From Nitrosovibrio sp. Nv4 (GTDB lineage Bacteria; Pseudomonadota; Gammaproteobacteria; Burkholderiales; Nitrosomonadaceae), in the NCBI GenBank assembly GCA_945860135.1, contig CAMAPK010000006.1, positions 1-64,000 of the forward strand: a stretch of 64,000 nt of DNA, given 5' to 3'. Within the stretch, counting starts at the first letter, position 1. Each line of letters starts with the position of its first letter. The translations under genes were made by a program, and so were the position numbers. Shown one piece after another: positions 27,399 through 38,800 of this stretch. The notes beneath the pieces were generated by a model. It did no database searches and had not been told where the DNA came from. It saw nothing but the letters and a program-made list of their open reading frames with translations.

Positions 27399-28394
27399 TT
27401 ACTTCACCGTGCGCAATGCTGCTGCGAGTATCGTTTCGACTTGCGGAATCGCAGCCTGCTCCAGATGTCGCGCATAGGGTATCGGCACTTCGGCGCTGCA
27501 CACGCGCTCGATCGGCGCATCGAGTTCATAGAATGCCTGCTCCATCACGCGTGCCATGATTTCGGCCGCCAGGCTGCCGCTCTTCCAGCCTTCATCGATG
27601 ATCACCATGCGATGCGTCTTCGCCAGTGAAGCCAGCACGGTCGTCATGTCGAGCGGCCGCAGGGTGCGCAAATCGATCACTTCGGCGCTGATATTCTGCG
27701 CGGCAAGGCGTTCCGCCGCCTGCAGCGTCTTGGGCAGGGAGCCGCCATAGGTCACCAGCGTGAGATCGCTGCCTGCACGGCGCACCGCCGCACGGTCAAT
27801 ATCGACTGCGCCGGCGTCGGCCGCAAGCTCGCCCTCAAGGTTGTACAGCAATGCATTCTCGAACATGATGACGGGATCCGGGTCCATCAGCGCCGTCCAC
27901 AGCATGCCGCGCGCATCCTCGAGCGTTGCCGGCGTCACCACCCGGATGCCGGGAATATGCGCATACCATCCCTCGAAGCTGTGGGAATGCTGCGCCGCAA
28001 GCTGCCTGCCGGCACCGGTGGCCATGCGGATCACCAGCGGGATGTTGAACTGCCCGCCCGACATGTGGCGCAGGGTGGCCGCATTGTTGAGAATCTGGTC
28101 GAGCGCGAGCAGACTGAAATTGCAGGTCATGACCTCGACGACCGGCAGCATGCCGTTCAACGCGGCGCCGATGCCGGCGCCAACAAATGCCGACTCGGAC
28201 AGCGGCGTGTCGCGGATGCGCTCCTCACCGAACTCCTCCAGCAAACCCTTGCTCACCGCATAAGTGCCGCCGTAGCGGCCCACATCCTCGCCCATCAGGA
28301 ATACGCGCGGGTCGCGCTGCAGCGCTTCCCGTAATGCCATGCGCAGTGCCTCGCGATAAGTGGTGGTGATGGCAGGAGCGGTCACGGCATTCAT
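27399..28394 (-). CDS. 2-oxoacid dehydrogenase E1 component, beta subunit (pyruvate/acetoin type)
   Basis: Beta half of a thiamine-diphosphate-dependent heterotetrameric E1. The 331 residues include [14 protein letters not shown], the [23 protein letters not shown] segment and the C-terminal Rossmann-like half with [28 protein letters not shown]. The best matches in memory are AcoB and PdhB; substrate (pyruvate, acetoin, branched-chain oxoacid) cannot be settled by eye. The start overlaps the E1 alpha stop by four bases. Confidence 0.92.
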   Translation of the reverse strand: MNAVTAPAITTTYREALRMALREALQRDPRVFLMGEDVGRYGGTYAVSKGLLEEFGEERIRDTPLSESAFVGAGIGAALNGMLPVVEVMTCNFSLLALDQILNNAATLRHMSGGQFNIPLVIRMATGAGRQLAAQHSHSFEGWYAHIPGIRVVTPATLEDARGMLWTALMDPDPVIMFENALLYNLEGELAADAGAVDIDRAAVRRAGSDLTLVTYGGSLPKTLQAAERLAAQNISAEVIDLRTLRPLDMTTVLASLAKTHRMVIIDEGWKSGSLAAEIMARVMEQAFYELDAPIERVCSAEVPIPYARHLEQAAIPQVETILAAALRTVK

Positions 28395-29364
28395 TCTGTT
28401 TGCGCCCGTGCGGTGTACACATCGCGGGTCAGCGTCTCCACCGGCTCCAAAGTGCCGGCTTCGGCGAATTCGACCGCCTGCGCAATCTCGTACGCGACTT
28501 CCGTCTCGATTGCGGCGATCGTCTCGGACGTGAGCCAGCCTTCGCTTATGGCACGCGCACTGAATCCTGCGATCGGGCAGCGCTGTTTCCAGCGCTCGAC
28601 TTCGGCCTTGCTGCGATAGAGCTCGGGATCAAACATCGAATGTGCGCGAAAGCGGTAAGTGCGGAATTCAAGGAAATATGGACCGTTGCCGGCGCGCACG
28701 AACTGCGCTGCCTGTTGCGCCGCTTCCAGAACCGCGAGCACATCCATGCCATCCACGCTCTTTCCTGCCATGCGGTAGCTCGCTGCTTTCTCGACCAGAT
28801 TGGTATCGGCTTCGGAACGCTCCAGTGCGGTGCCCATCGCGTAAAGATTGTTCTCGCACAGGAACAAGGCCGGCACATTCCACAGCGCAGCCAGGTTCAT
28901 CGATTCGTGGAATTCGCCTTCGGCAATCGCGCCCTCGCCGAAAAAGCATGCCGCCAGCCCGCTGCGCTGCTGCATCTTCTGCGCCAGCGCGTAACCGACC
29001 GTCAACGGCAGGCCGCCGCCGACTATCGCGTTGCCGCCGTAGAATTTTGCCGCCGCATCGAACAGGTGCATCGAACCGCCGCGCCCGTGCGAACAGCCTT
29101 CGACCTTGCCGTACATCTCCGCCATGATGGCCCCGGCGGACAGGCCGCGCGCCAGCGCATGACCGTGTTCGCGGTAAGTGGCGAATACCGCGTCCTGCGG
29201 CTGCAGCGCTTGCATGACGCCGACAGCGACCGCTTCCTCGCCGATATACAGATGCAGGAAACCGCGGATCTTGCCCGCGCTGTAGAGTTCGGCCGATTTT
29301 TCCTCGAAGCGGCGGATGCGCACCATCTGGTGCAGCAAGTTGCGTGCAAGCATTGGATCAGGTG

Positions 29365-29368
<4 letters not shown>
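28391..29368 (-). CDS. 2-oxoacid dehydrogenase E1 component, alpha subunit (pyruvate/acetoin type)
   Basis: Thiamine-diphosphate-binding alpha subunit, 325 residues. The ThDP motif runs from the [19 protein letters not shown] region (GDG-like start) to the [10 protein letters not shown] asparagine. The phosphorylation-loop region [15 protein letters not shown] is of the pyruvate/acetoin class. With E1 beta it decarboxylates the oxoacid and reductively acylates the lipoyl arm of E2. The start overlaps the synthetase stop by four bases. Confidence 0.92.
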
Positions 29369-31077
<1,709 letters not shown>

Positions 31078-31223
31078 GTTCGGCGCTATGCCAGAACTGG
31101 ACGCCGACTTGCGGATGAGATTGGTCGTCACGCGATGTTGTTTCCGGTTGTTTCGATTGATTGGCAGCAGATGGGGATTTCAGTCTAGCCACTGGCTTGA
31201 TCGGCGTCAATCTGAAGCCACAG

Positions 31224-33038
31224 CTAATCTGCCTCACGCTCCACACTGCAGCAATGTGCTGCCGCCTGCCCTGCTTCGATCCCGCGCAGGATCTCGCCGG
31301 TCACCGCATTAGGACGGAAAGTGGTGCAGCCTTTCAATCCCTGATCATAGGCAAGTTGATACAGTTCACGGAATGCAGTGTAAGCATAATCCGCCGGTAC
31401 ATTGATGGTCTTGGAAATGGCCTGGTCCACATGCGGCTGAATGGCCGCCTGCATGGCCAGGTGGGCAGCGGGCGCAAGCCCATTGGCATTGATGAAAGCT
31501 GGCGGCAGCGCGGCCGTATTGCCCGCAGCACGCCAGCGTGCCACGGCATAATCGACCACCTGATATTGCGCATAACCTCCATCCGGTTCCAGCACCCGCC
31601 GCGTGAATTCGCTGTCAAACACCGGCTCCAGCCCGCTGGAAATATTGTTGGCCAGCAGACTGATGGTGCCGGTGGGTGCAATGGCGGTGAGATGGCTGTT
31701 GCGAATGCCATATTGCGCAATACCGTTGCGGATGTCGGCGGGCAAGGTGCGCACGAATTCGCCGGCGAGATATTTCTCCCGCTCGAACAACGGGAACGAC
31801 CCCTTCTCCCGGGCGAGCTCTATCGAAGCACGATAGGCTGCATGACAGATGGTTTGCATCACGGTTTGCGCGAGCTGCAATGATGCCTCGCTGCCGTAAC
31901 GGATGCCGAGCAGCAGCAAGGCATCGGCCAGACCGCTAAACCCCAGACCGATGCGCCGCGAACCACGCGCCTGTGCGGCCTGGCTGAGCAACGGAAACAG
32001 CGAGACGTCAATGACGTTATCCAGCAAGCGCACGGCGACAGCCACGGTCTCGCCTATGGCCTCCAGATCGAGCCGGGCTTGCTGGGTAAAAGGCTCACGG
32101 ATGAATTGGGTGAGGTTGATGGAACCAAGATTGCAGGCGCCATAAGGAGGCAGCGGCACTTCGCCGCAGGGATTGGTCGCACTGATCAGCTCGCAGTAAT
32201 AAAGATTATTGCGCCGGTTGATGCGATCGATGAACAGCACGCCGGGCTCGGCGCAGGCATAGTTGGCGCGCATGATCTGTTCCCACAACGTACGGGCATG
32301 AACGTGTTTATGGATTTTGCACGGCACCGGCTCAGCGTGCCCCGGCCAGCGGCGCAGCAGCATTTCACCGTCGCCCTGCATAGCTGCAGGGAACAGCAAT
32401 GGCCAGTCAGCATCAGCCTGAACTGCGGCCATGAACGCATCGCTCACCAGCACCGAGATATTGAAATGCCGCAGTTGCGTGCGATCCTGCTTGGCGGCGA
32501 TGAATTCTTCGATGTCGGGGTGATCGCAACGCAGCGTCCCCATCATGGCGCCACGCCGCGCTCCGGTGGAAAGGATGGTGGCGCACATGCTGTCCCAGAT
32601 GTGCATGAACGAGACCGGGCCAGAAGCCACCGAACCGACGCTGTAAGCCTGGGCGCCCCGTGGCCTGAGCGTGGAAAAATCGTAACCGACGCCGCCGCCT
32701 TGCTGCATGGTAACGGCGCCTTCCTTGAGCGCGTCGAAGATGCCGTCCATCGAGTCGGTGATGGCGCCCATGACAAAGCAATTGAACAGGGTGACCTTGT
32801 GCGCGGTACCGGCCCCGGCCTGGATGCGCCCGCCCGGCAGGAATTTGAAGTCCTGCAGGATGGCATAAAAACGTGCCCGCCACATTTCCGCATCGCTGTC
32901 CGCTGCGGCCAGCGCATGCGCGATGCGCCGCCAGCTATCGGCGATAGTTGCGTCGCAGACCACAGCCCCTTCGCGGTGGCGGTACTTGGCGTCCCAAATG
33001 TGCCGGGCAACAGGTGCGGTAAAATATGCGTCATCCAT
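31224..33038 (-). CDS. nrdJ: Class II (adenosylcobalamin-dependent) ribonucleotide reductase
   Basis: Reduces ribonucleotides to deoxyribonucleotides using a B12-generated thiyl radical, independent of oxygen. The 604-residue monomer has the active-site NPCGE (near 287), PYGACNLGSINL, PTGTISLLANNISSGLEP and the second-half barrel; it lacks an N-terminal ATP-cone. A cysteine pair near the C-terminus (AAHCCSVE) is the likely redox shuttle. No nrdAB or nrdDG genes are in the window, and I see no cobalamin riboswitch upstream. A dyad at 33074-33097 lies in the region shared with hupE. Confidence 0.93.
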   Translation of the reverse strand: MDDAYFTAPVARHIWDAKYRHREGAVVCDATIADSWRRIAHALAAADSDAEMWRARFYAILQDFKFLPGGRIQAGAGTAHKVTLFNCFVMGAITDSMDGIFDALKEGAVTMQQGGGVGYDFSTLRPRGAQAYSVGSVASGPVSFMHIWDSMCATILSTGARRGAMMGTLRCDHPDIEEFIAAKQDRTQLRHFNISVLVSDAFMAAVQADADWPLLFPAAMQGDGEMLLRRWPGHAEPVPCKIHKHVHARTLWEQIMRANYACAEPGVLFIDRINRRNNLYYCELISATNPCGEVPLPPYGACNLGSINLTQFIREPFTQQARLDLEAIGETVAVAVRLLDNVIDVSLFPLLSQAAQARGSRRIGLGFSGLADALLLLGIRYGSEASLQLAQTVMQTICHAAYRASIELAREKGSFPLFEREKYLAGEFVRTLPADIRNGIAQYGIRNSHLTAIAPTGTISLLANNISSGLEPVFDSEFTRRVLEPDGGYAQYQVVDYAVARWRAAGNTAALPPAFINANGLAPAAHLAMQAAIQPHVDQAISKTINVPADYAYTAFRELYQLAYDQGLKGCTTFRPNAVTGEILRGIEAGQAAAHCCSVEREAD

Positions 33039-33073
33039 AATGTTCAGGATAGCACCAAATGGGTCGGCTAATT

Positions 33074-33097
33074 CCGCATCATGCAGGCGTGATGCGG
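33074..33097. promoter_or_regulatory. Dyad in the nrdJ-hupE divergent region
   Basis: CCGCATCA at 33074-33081 and TGATGCGG at 33090-33097 form a perfect 8-bp inverted repeat in the 103-base gap between the divergent nrdJ and hupE genes. A TACAAT hexamer at 33099-33104 could be the hupE -10 box. An operator is plausible but unproven; it does not match the NrdR box I know. Confidence 0.4.
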
Positions 33098-33141
33098 CTA
33101 CAATTCAATATTAAGATTTGAAGCAGTAGAGGACGAAAATC

Positions 33142-33723
33142 GTGCTACGAAAACCGCTCACGCCGTTGCTGGTCGTGTTGCTGCTGCTGGGCAGCAGCAA
33201 CGCTCTCGCCCATCCCGGTCACGATGTTTCCGGATTGAGCGCCGGCCTGCTGCATCCGTTCAACGGCTTTGATCACCTGCTCGCGATGCTGGCCGTGGGT
33301 CTGTGGGCTGCACAAAATGGCGGGCGCAAGATATGGCTGCTGCCTGCCGCTTTCATGCTGCTGATGGCGATCGGCGCAAAATGCGCGCTGATTTACCCGT
33401 TTCTGCCGCTGATCGAATCCGGCATCGCCGCTTCGGTACTGGTGCTGGGAATTGTCATCGCACTCGCGCTGAAATTATCTACACGACTCAGCATTACGAT
33501 CACGGCCTTGTTCGGTTTCTTTCATGGCTATGCGCATGGACTGGAAATGTTCGAGGCCAGCGAAGCGCAAGCGTACGCATTGGGATTTCTTGCCACAACC
33601 GCAGCACTCCACCTTGCCGGCATCATCACCGGCATCGCCACGCGCACCCGTTGCATGCGGCTGCCGCAAGCGCTCGGCGCTATCATCGCTACCAGCGGCA
33701 TGTGGCTGCTGTCGGCCATCTAG
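33142..33723 (+). CDS. hupE: HupE/UreJ-family membrane protein (probable nickel uptake)
   Basis: A 193-residue membrane protein with a signal peptide ending ALA, the conserved HPGHD motif at the new N-terminus, and HPFNGFDHLLAMLAVGLWA plus FGFFHGYAHGLE, all hallmarks of HupE/UreJ. Six hydrophobic helices follow. Family members supply nickel to hydrogenase or urease. The gene is convergent with the hydrogenase operon (six bases between stops), so nickel for the adjacent [NiFe] enzyme is the likely purpose. The start is GTG with GAGGA nine bases upstream. Confidence 0.9.
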   Translation: MLRKPLTPLLVVLLLLGSSNALAHPGHDVSGLSAGLLHPFNGFDHLLAMLAVGLWAAQNGGRKIWLLPAAFMLLMAIGAKCALIYPFLPLIESGIAASVLVLGIVIALALKLSTRLSITITALFGFFHGYAHGLEMFEASEAQAYALGFLATTAALHLAGIITGIATRTRCMRLPQALGAIIATSGMWLLSAI

Positions 33724-33729
33724 CCAAGA

Positions 33730-34212
33730 TTAACGCGGCAGCGGCAGCGCCAGCCGCTCCCATTCCTGCAAATCGGATGCAGCACAGAGTTGTTGCAGCA
33801 AATCAAAGGCGGCCTGCAGATTGGCTGCTGCTGCCGGACTCAGCGCCGCGCCCAGTTCAAAGCTTTCCCCGCGCACCTGCAGAAGATAGGCGGGAGGCGG
33901 TTCGCCGTAGAGCTCCCGATAGACATGCAGTACTGCCATCGGACTCATGACATGGGTAGTGTAGCTGGTGTCCTTTTGTGCCGCGAGGCGTGAAAAGGCA
34001 TAAGGCGCCGCGCAGGCAATGCTCGCATCAATGAACAGCACCCGTTCCCGGCCCTGCAGATCATATGCATGTTCCACCTGCAACTGGAAATCGGTGAGCG
34101 TTTCGACATGCGCAAGATTCAGTGCTTGCAGCCGTTCCAGCAGCAAAGGCCCGAGCGCATCATCGCCGCGACTGGGGTTGCCGTAAGCAAAAATCAGCAG
34201 CGGTGTAATCAA
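33730..34212 (-). CDS. hoxW: [NiFe] hydrogenase maturation endopeptidase
   Basis: Protease that clips the C-terminal extension of HoxH after the NiFe centre is inserted. The 160 residues show the family start GNPSRGDDALGPLL with its metal-sensing acidic residue, and DFQLQVEHAYDL with the second acidic and His positions. The start codon is TTG, overlapping the hoxH stop (TTGA), so translation depends on hoxH. Last gene of the hyp-hox unit. Confidence 0.9.
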   Translation of the reverse strand: MITPLLIFAYGNPSRGDDALGPLLLERLQALNLAHVETLTDFQLQVEHAYDLQGRERVLFIDASIACAAPYAFSRLAAQKDTSYTTHVMSPMAVLHVYRELYGEPPPAYLLQVRGESFELGAALSPAAAANLQAAFDLLQQLCAASDLQEWERLALPLPR

Positions 34213-35690
34213 GCCCTATACCGTCCGTCGGAATCCTTGATCAAGCGCTGCAGCACTGTCCCGCTAGCATCCAGCAACTCCACCTCCAGCGGCATTTTGC
34301 CGAGAGCATGAGTAGCGCAGGAAAGGCACGGATCGAATGCGCGGATCGCCACTTCGATGTGGTTGAGCAGGCCCTCGGTGATCTGCTGGCCATCCAGATA
34401 CTGCAGCGCCACCTGCCGCACCGCTTCATTCATCGCCTGATTATTGTGGGTGGTGGCAACGATCAGATTGGCGCGCACGATCTGCTCGTCTTCGTTGATG
34501 CGGTAGTGGTGGATCAATGTGCCGCGCGGCGCCTCGATCACACCGACACCATGCAACTGCCGTGCGCCGCTGCTCACCAGAGCATCGCTCTGCAGATCCG
34601 GGTCATGCAGCAATTCCTGGATCGCTTCAGCGGCGTGCAGCATTTCGATCATGCGCGCCCAGTGATAGGCGAGCGTGGCCTGGGTGGCGCTGCCGCCGCC
34701 AAATTCCTTGAAGATCCTGCGCTCCGCATCCGCCCGCTGGGTCGGAATGAAGTCGCAATTATTGATGCGCGCCAGCGGGCCGACCCGATACCAGCCCTGC
34801 TCCCGGCCGTGCACACGGATGAACGGAAATTTCATGTAGGACCAGGACTTCACTTCCTCGTGAATGTAATCCCAGTAATGGGTGTAATCCACATGGTCGA
34901 AAATGGTCTGACCATGCTCATCCCTGGCGCGCAGGCCGCCGTGATACAGATCCAGAGCGCCGTCAGCCCGCACCAGGCTCATAAAGCTGGAGCGGTAGGA
35001 ACCGAAGCTGTCATGGAAATCCGGGCGCTCGCAGTAGATCGCCTTGATCAGTTCCACCGCCGCCTGACTCCAGACGATGATCTGGTCTATTTCCTTGAGC
35101 AGGTAATCACGCTCATCACGCGACAGATTCTTGTTCATGCCGCCGGGGATGACCCCGGTGCCATGCACGCGCTTGCCGCTGGTGAGGCGGATGACTTCCT
35201 GACCATACCTGCGCAGCGCCACCCCCTGTCTGGCGATATCGGGATAAGCCGCCGCCAGTCCGGCAATGTTGCGTTTCCCTGCAGCCGCATCGAAACCAAA
35301 TAGCAGATCCGGCGCGGACAGGTGGAAAAAATGCAGGGCATGCGATTGCAGTATCTGCCCCATATGCATCAGACGGCGCAGCTTGTCGGCAGCGACCGGA
35401 ACCGTTGCGCCGATAATCATGTCCATCGCCTTGCAAGCCGCCAGGTTATGGCTCACCGGACAGATGCCGCAGAGGCGCTGCACCAGCACCGGCACTTCCC
35501 AGAAAGGACGGCCCTGCACGAATTTTTCGAAGCCGCGGAATTCGACTATGTAAAAACGCGCCTGATGCACGCGATTGTCTGCGTCCAGCAGCAGCGTGAC
35601 TTTGCCATGCCCCTCCACCCTAGTGACCGGTTCGATCACGATCCGTTTCAGGTTTTCAGGATGGGCGGCGGTTTCCAGTTCAAAAGTCAT
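34209..35690 (-). CDS. hoxH: NAD-reducing [NiFe] hydrogenase large subunit
   Basis: Catalytic subunit holding the NiFe(CN)2CO site of a cytoplasmic bidirectional hydrogenase (group 3d type). The 493 residues carry RVEGHG near the start, the first nickel-ligand pair in CGICPVSHNLAACKAMD (about residue 65), and the second in DPCLSCATH near residue 456. About 32 residues after that His should be removed by HoxW. The C-terminal motif and Hox subunit set distinguish it from uptake (group 1) hydrogenases. Confidence 0.95.
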   Translation of the reverse strand: MTFELETAAHPENLKRIVIEPVTRVEGHGKVTLLLDADNRVHQARFYIVEFRGFEKFVQGRPFWEVPVLVQRLCGICPVSHNLAACKAMDMIIGATVPVAADKLRRLMHMGQILQSHALHFFHLSAPDLLFGFDAAAGKRNIAGLAAAYPDIARQGVALRRYGQEVIRLTSGKRVHGTGVIPGGMNKNLSRDERDYLLKEIDQIIVWSQAAVELIKAIYCERPDFHDSFGSYRSSFMSLVRADGALDLYHGGLRARDEHGQTIFDHVDYTHYWDYIHEEVKSWSYMKFPFIRVHGREQGWYRVGPLARINNCDFIPTQRADAERRIFKEFGGGSATQATLAYHWARMIEMLHAAEAIQELLHDPDLQSDALVSSGARQLHGVGVIEAPRGTLIHHYRINEDEQIVRANLIVATTHNNQAMNEAVRQVALQYLDGQQITEGLLNHIEVAIRAFDPCLSCATHALGKMPLEVELLDASGTVLQRLIKDSDGRYRA

Positions 35691-35699
35691 AAGATGGAT

Positions 35700-36245
35700 T
35701 CAATCATAACGCAGCATGGCGGAATCCAGCTTCGGCTCGCGGCCTTCGATCAGATCGGTGAGAAACTTCCAGATCGTGTCGGCAGACGGCGGACAGCCCG
35801 GCAGAAAGTAATCTACTTTGACCACTTCATAGACGGGATACACCTTGTCGAACGGCAATGGCAGCTCGGGGTCGTTGGGGATCTGGTTCCCTTCCAACCC
35901 GCCCTCGTACAGATATACTTCCTGAAAGCAGTCCCACAGATCGATGTTGTTGCGCAGCGCAGGCACCCCACCGGTGATGGCGCAGGCGCCGATCGCCACC
36001 AGCACCTTGCAGTTCTTGCGAAATTCCTTGAGCACATGCACGTTCTCCGCGTTGCTCACGCCGCCTTCGACGATGCCGATGTCGCAAGGCCCGCAATGCT
36101 TGATGTCGGTGAACGGCGTGCGGTCGAATTCGACCATAGCCAGAAGATCAAACAGTTTTTCGTCGATATCCAGCAAAGACATATGGCAGCCGAAACAGCC
36201 TGCCAACGAACAGGTTGCCAGCCGGATTTTGCGCTGCTCATTCAT
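35700..36245 (-). CDS. hoxY: NAD-reducing hydrogenase small subunit
   Basis: A 181-residue small subunit binding the proximal [4Fe-4S] cluster that links the NiFe site to HoxU/HoxF. Ligand candidates are CSLAGCFGCHMSLLD near the N-terminus, AIGACAITGG in the middle and LPGCPPSADTIW near the C-terminus. It has no Tat signal, as expected for the cytoplasmic enzyme. The start lies eight bases inside the end of hoxU, with GGAG upstream. Confidence 0.95.
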   Translation of the reverse strand: MNEQRKIRLATCSLAGCFGCHMSLLDIDEKLFDLLAMVEFDRTPFTDIKHCGPCDIGIVEGGVSNAENVHVLKEFRKNCKVLVAIGACAITGGVPALRNNIDLWDCFQEVYLYEGGLEGNQIPNDPELPLPFDKVYPVYEVVKVDYFLPGCPPSADTIWKFLTDLIEGREPKLDSAMLRYD

Positions 36246-36954
36246 GCTCCGGCTCCTGCGGTTTCATCTGCACTTCGCTGATGTTGTGGTGATCGAAGGT
36301 GCGCTGGCCTATGGGTATTCTGTAGCCCTGGCGCTTGATCAGAATCGCACCGGTGGGGCAGACATGCGCAGCCTTATCGGTTGCAGCGAAATTGGTATCG
36401 CCCAGTCTGCCGCTGGCGGCATTCACCACCAGATGCGTGCCGATGCCGCGCCCGGAAATGCCGAACACATTCTTGCCATCAACCTCGCGGCTGGCGCGCA
36501 CGCATAGCTCGCACAGGATGCAGCGGTTAAGGTCGAGAAAAATATCGGGGTGTGACGCATCCACTGCGCGCGGCTGATAGAAGTGCGTGTAATGCGGACT
36601 CTGCATCTCCAGGTAATAGGCCGCCGCCTGCAACTGGCAATTGCCCGACGCCTCGCATGCCGGACAGATATGATTGCCTTCCACGAACAGCATCTGCACC
36701 AGCGCCTTGCGGTCACGGTTGAGTTCGGGTGTATTGCTGGCCACCACCATATCTTCCGCAGCCGGCATGGTGCAGGCAGTCATGTTGCGGCCATTGACGC
36801 TGACCACGCACAGCTTGCAGCTGCCGTGTGGCTCGAATTGCGGATTGTGGCACAGGTGCGGGATATATACCCCGGCCGCCAGCGCCGCGTCCATGATGGT
36901 CTGGCCATCGCTGAACGGCACGTGCTTGCCGTCGATCGTCATGTTGTTGCTCAT
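36238..36954 (-). CDS. hoxU: NAD-reducing hydrogenase diaphorase small subunit
   Basis: A 238-residue electron-transfer subunit related to the N-terminal part of NuoG. It shows a [2Fe-2S] domain (CHNPQFEPHGSCKLCVVSV...ACTMPA), the His/Cys cluster region CPACEASGNCQLQ, and the [4Fe-4S] box CILCELCVRASREVDG with a later VCPTGAI. The start at 36954 overlaps the hoxF stop as ATGA; an ATG 15 bases upstream is less likely. Confidence 0.94.
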   Translation of the reverse strand: MSNNMTIDGKHVPFSDGQTIMDAALAAGVYIPHLCHNPQFEPHGSCKLCVVSVNGRNMTACTMPAAEDMVVASNTPELNRDRKALVQMLFVEGNHICPACEASGNCQLQAAAYYLEMQSPHYTHFYQPRAVDASHPDIFLDLNRCILCELCVRASREVDGKNVFGISGRGIGTHLVVNAASGRLGDTNFAATDKAAHVCPTGAILIKRQGYRIPIGQRTFDHHNISEVQMKPQEPEHE

Positions 36955-38744
36955 GGCAGGTGCGCCCATGCATCGTCCCGGCCGGTGATGTTGCGCGCGG
37001 TCTCCAATGCCCCGTCTAGGTCAAAAGCCGGTTCGAATGCCAGCTTCTTCAATTTGTGCTGGTAGGCATCCGGAAACTTCTGCAGCAGATCCAGCACCGG
37101 GTTGGCCGCAGTGTGCCCCAACCCGCAATGGCTCATGGTCTGCATGATGTGGCCGAGCTGCTTCAACTCCTCCAGGTCGGAGGCCGTACCGTGGTCATTT
37201 GCTATTTTATCCACGATCTTTTTCTGCAACTGCGTGCCCACGCGGCACGGCGTGCAGAAACCGCAGCTTTCGTGCGCAAAGAAATGGGCGCAATTCTGTA
37301 CCAGCTGCAACAGGTCGCGCCCGCGCCGGAACACGGTGAACGCTCCTGCGGTAGGCAGGTCTTCGAAGGCAATGCAGCGGTTGAATTCCTGCGCCGAAAC
37401 CAGGATGCCGGAAGGTCCGCTCACTTGCACCGCGTAGGGGTCTTCCGCACCGCAGTCGTCGAGGATTTCCTGCAATGTAATGCCAAACGGGTATTCGTAG
37501 ATGCCCGGCCGGGCGCAATCGCCGGCAATGCTGAGTATCTTGCTGCCGCTGGATTGTGCCGTACCGATGGCGGCGAACCACGCGCCGCCCTGTGCCGCGA
37601 TCCGGGCGGCGCAGGCCAGGGTTTCCACGTTATCCACTACCGTGGGCTGGTCGAGATAGCCGTGCGTCACCGGAAATGGTGGACGCTTGCGCGGGCGGCC
37701 GCGTTTGCCTTCGAGCGACTCGATCAGTGCCGATTCTTCACCGCAGATATAGGCACCGGCGCCAAGATGTATTTCAATATCGAAATCGAAACCGCTCTCG
37801 CCCAGAATATTCCTGCCCAATAAACCGGCCGCCCGCCGCTGCGCCAGCACCTGTTCCAGCTGGTGCAGCAGGTAGCGGTATTCGCCGCGCAGATACAGAA
37901 AGCCTTTGCTTGCGCCGATTATCCGCGCGCCGACCGTCATGCCTTCGCATACCAGATCGGCGTAGCTGTGCAGCAGCACGCGGTCCTTGAAAGTGCCCGG
38001 TTCGCCTTCGTCGGCATTGCATACGATGTAATGCTGCTCGCCCGCAGAAGCGCGGCACATCGACCATTTCCTGGCGACGGAAAAACCCGCACCGCCACGC
38101 CCGCGCAGGCCGGATGCTTCCATCTCCGCCAGCGTCGCAGCGCTGCCCCGCTCCAATGTCGCCCTGAGCGCAGCACCGGGTATGAAAGGTTCGCCCAGCA
38201 ATGTGCCGGCGCGGCGGATATTGTCCTTGACCTCAAACAGCAGGGATGGCCAGTCGCAAACAGGCTTCCTGACGCGGATCAATTCCGCGATCAGATCAAG
38301 CCGCGCATGGTCCAGATTGGTGAGCGGCCAGCCGTTGACCAGCGCTGCCGGCCCCTGGTCGCACATGCCGGTGCAGGAAGTGCTGTCCACGCTCAGCAGA
38401 TTGTCTTCCGATACCTTGCCCGGCTCCAGCCACAACTTGTGACAAAAATACCGCATCAATTCCGGATTGCCCTGCATCTGGTCGGTGATATTGTCGGAAA
38501 ACAGCATGCGGTATTCGCCTGCCGATTTGAGCGACAGAAAAGAATAGAAACCGGCCACGCCTTCCACGCGCGTTCTCGGCACGTCGAGATGGGCAGCAAT
38601 GCAGGTGATCGCCGCAGCAGGAATGAAGTGAAAGATTTCCTGCACCTCGCGCAGGATTTGCAGCAGCTTGTTCGCCTCACACCCATGCCGCTCGAACACG
38701 GAGGCGAGTTGCTGTTCGATCTGAGGAAACTCGTGGGGCTGCAT
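36951..38744 (-). CDS. hoxF: NAD-reducing hydrogenase diaphorase large subunit (NuoE-NuoF fusion)
   Basis: FMN- and NAD-binding subunit that passes electrons from H2 to NAD+. The N-terminal third is NuoE-like with a [2Fe-2S] region (STSCTGMCDQGPA). The rest is NuoF-like: GLRGRGGAGFSVARKW (NAD), CNADEGEPGTFKDR (FMN), GAGAYICGEESALIESLEG and a C-terminal [4Fe-4S] box ESCGFCTPCRVG plus SHCGLG. ATG 38744 is chosen because GGTGGAG lies nine bases upstream, giving 597 residues; upstream ATGs would run into hypE. Confidence 0.94.
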   Translation of the reverse strand: MQPHEFPQIEQQLASVFERHGCEANKLLQILREVQEIFHFIPAAAITCIAAHLDVPRTRVEGVAGFYSFLSLKSAGEYRMLFSDNITDQMQGNPELMRYFCHKLWLEPGKVSEDNLLSVDSTSCTGMCDQGPAALVNGWPLTNLDHARLDLIAELIRVRKPVCDWPSLLFEVKDNIRRAGTLLGEPFIPGAALRATLERGSAATLAEMEASGLRGRGGAGFSVARKWSMCRASAGEQHYIVCNADEGEPGTFKDRVLLHSYADLVCEGMTVGARIIGASKGFLYLRGEYRYLLHQLEQVLAQRRAAGLLGRNILGESGFDFDIEIHLGAGAYICGEESALIESLEGKRGRPRKRPPFPVTHGYLDQPTVVDNVETLACAARIAAQGGAWFAAIGTAQSSGSKILSIAGDCARPGIYEYPFGITLQEILDDCGAEDPYAVQVSGPSGILVSAQEFNRCIAFEDLPTAGAFTVFRRGRDLLQLVQNCAHFFAHESCGFCTPCRVGTQLQKKIVDKIANDHGTASDLEELKQLGHIMQTMSHCGLGHTAANPVLDLLQKFPDAYQHKLKKLAFEPAFDLDGALETARNITGRDDAWAHLP

Positions 38745-38800
38745 AAAACCGTTCTCCACCATGAGATAGTGCCAGTATATGTCTGTTGAACAGTAAGCCG

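Noticed and set aside
32079-33071. Long plus-strand frame of 330 codons opposite nrdJ; similar long frames lie opposite hoxH, hypE and hypD
   Set aside because: These are antisense shadows of GC-rich genes whose real frames have full family motifs.
33039-33141. Possible cobalamin riboswitch for the B12-dependent nrdJ
   Set aside because: The gap is only 103 bases and has no B12-box-like sequence; only a simple dyad is present.
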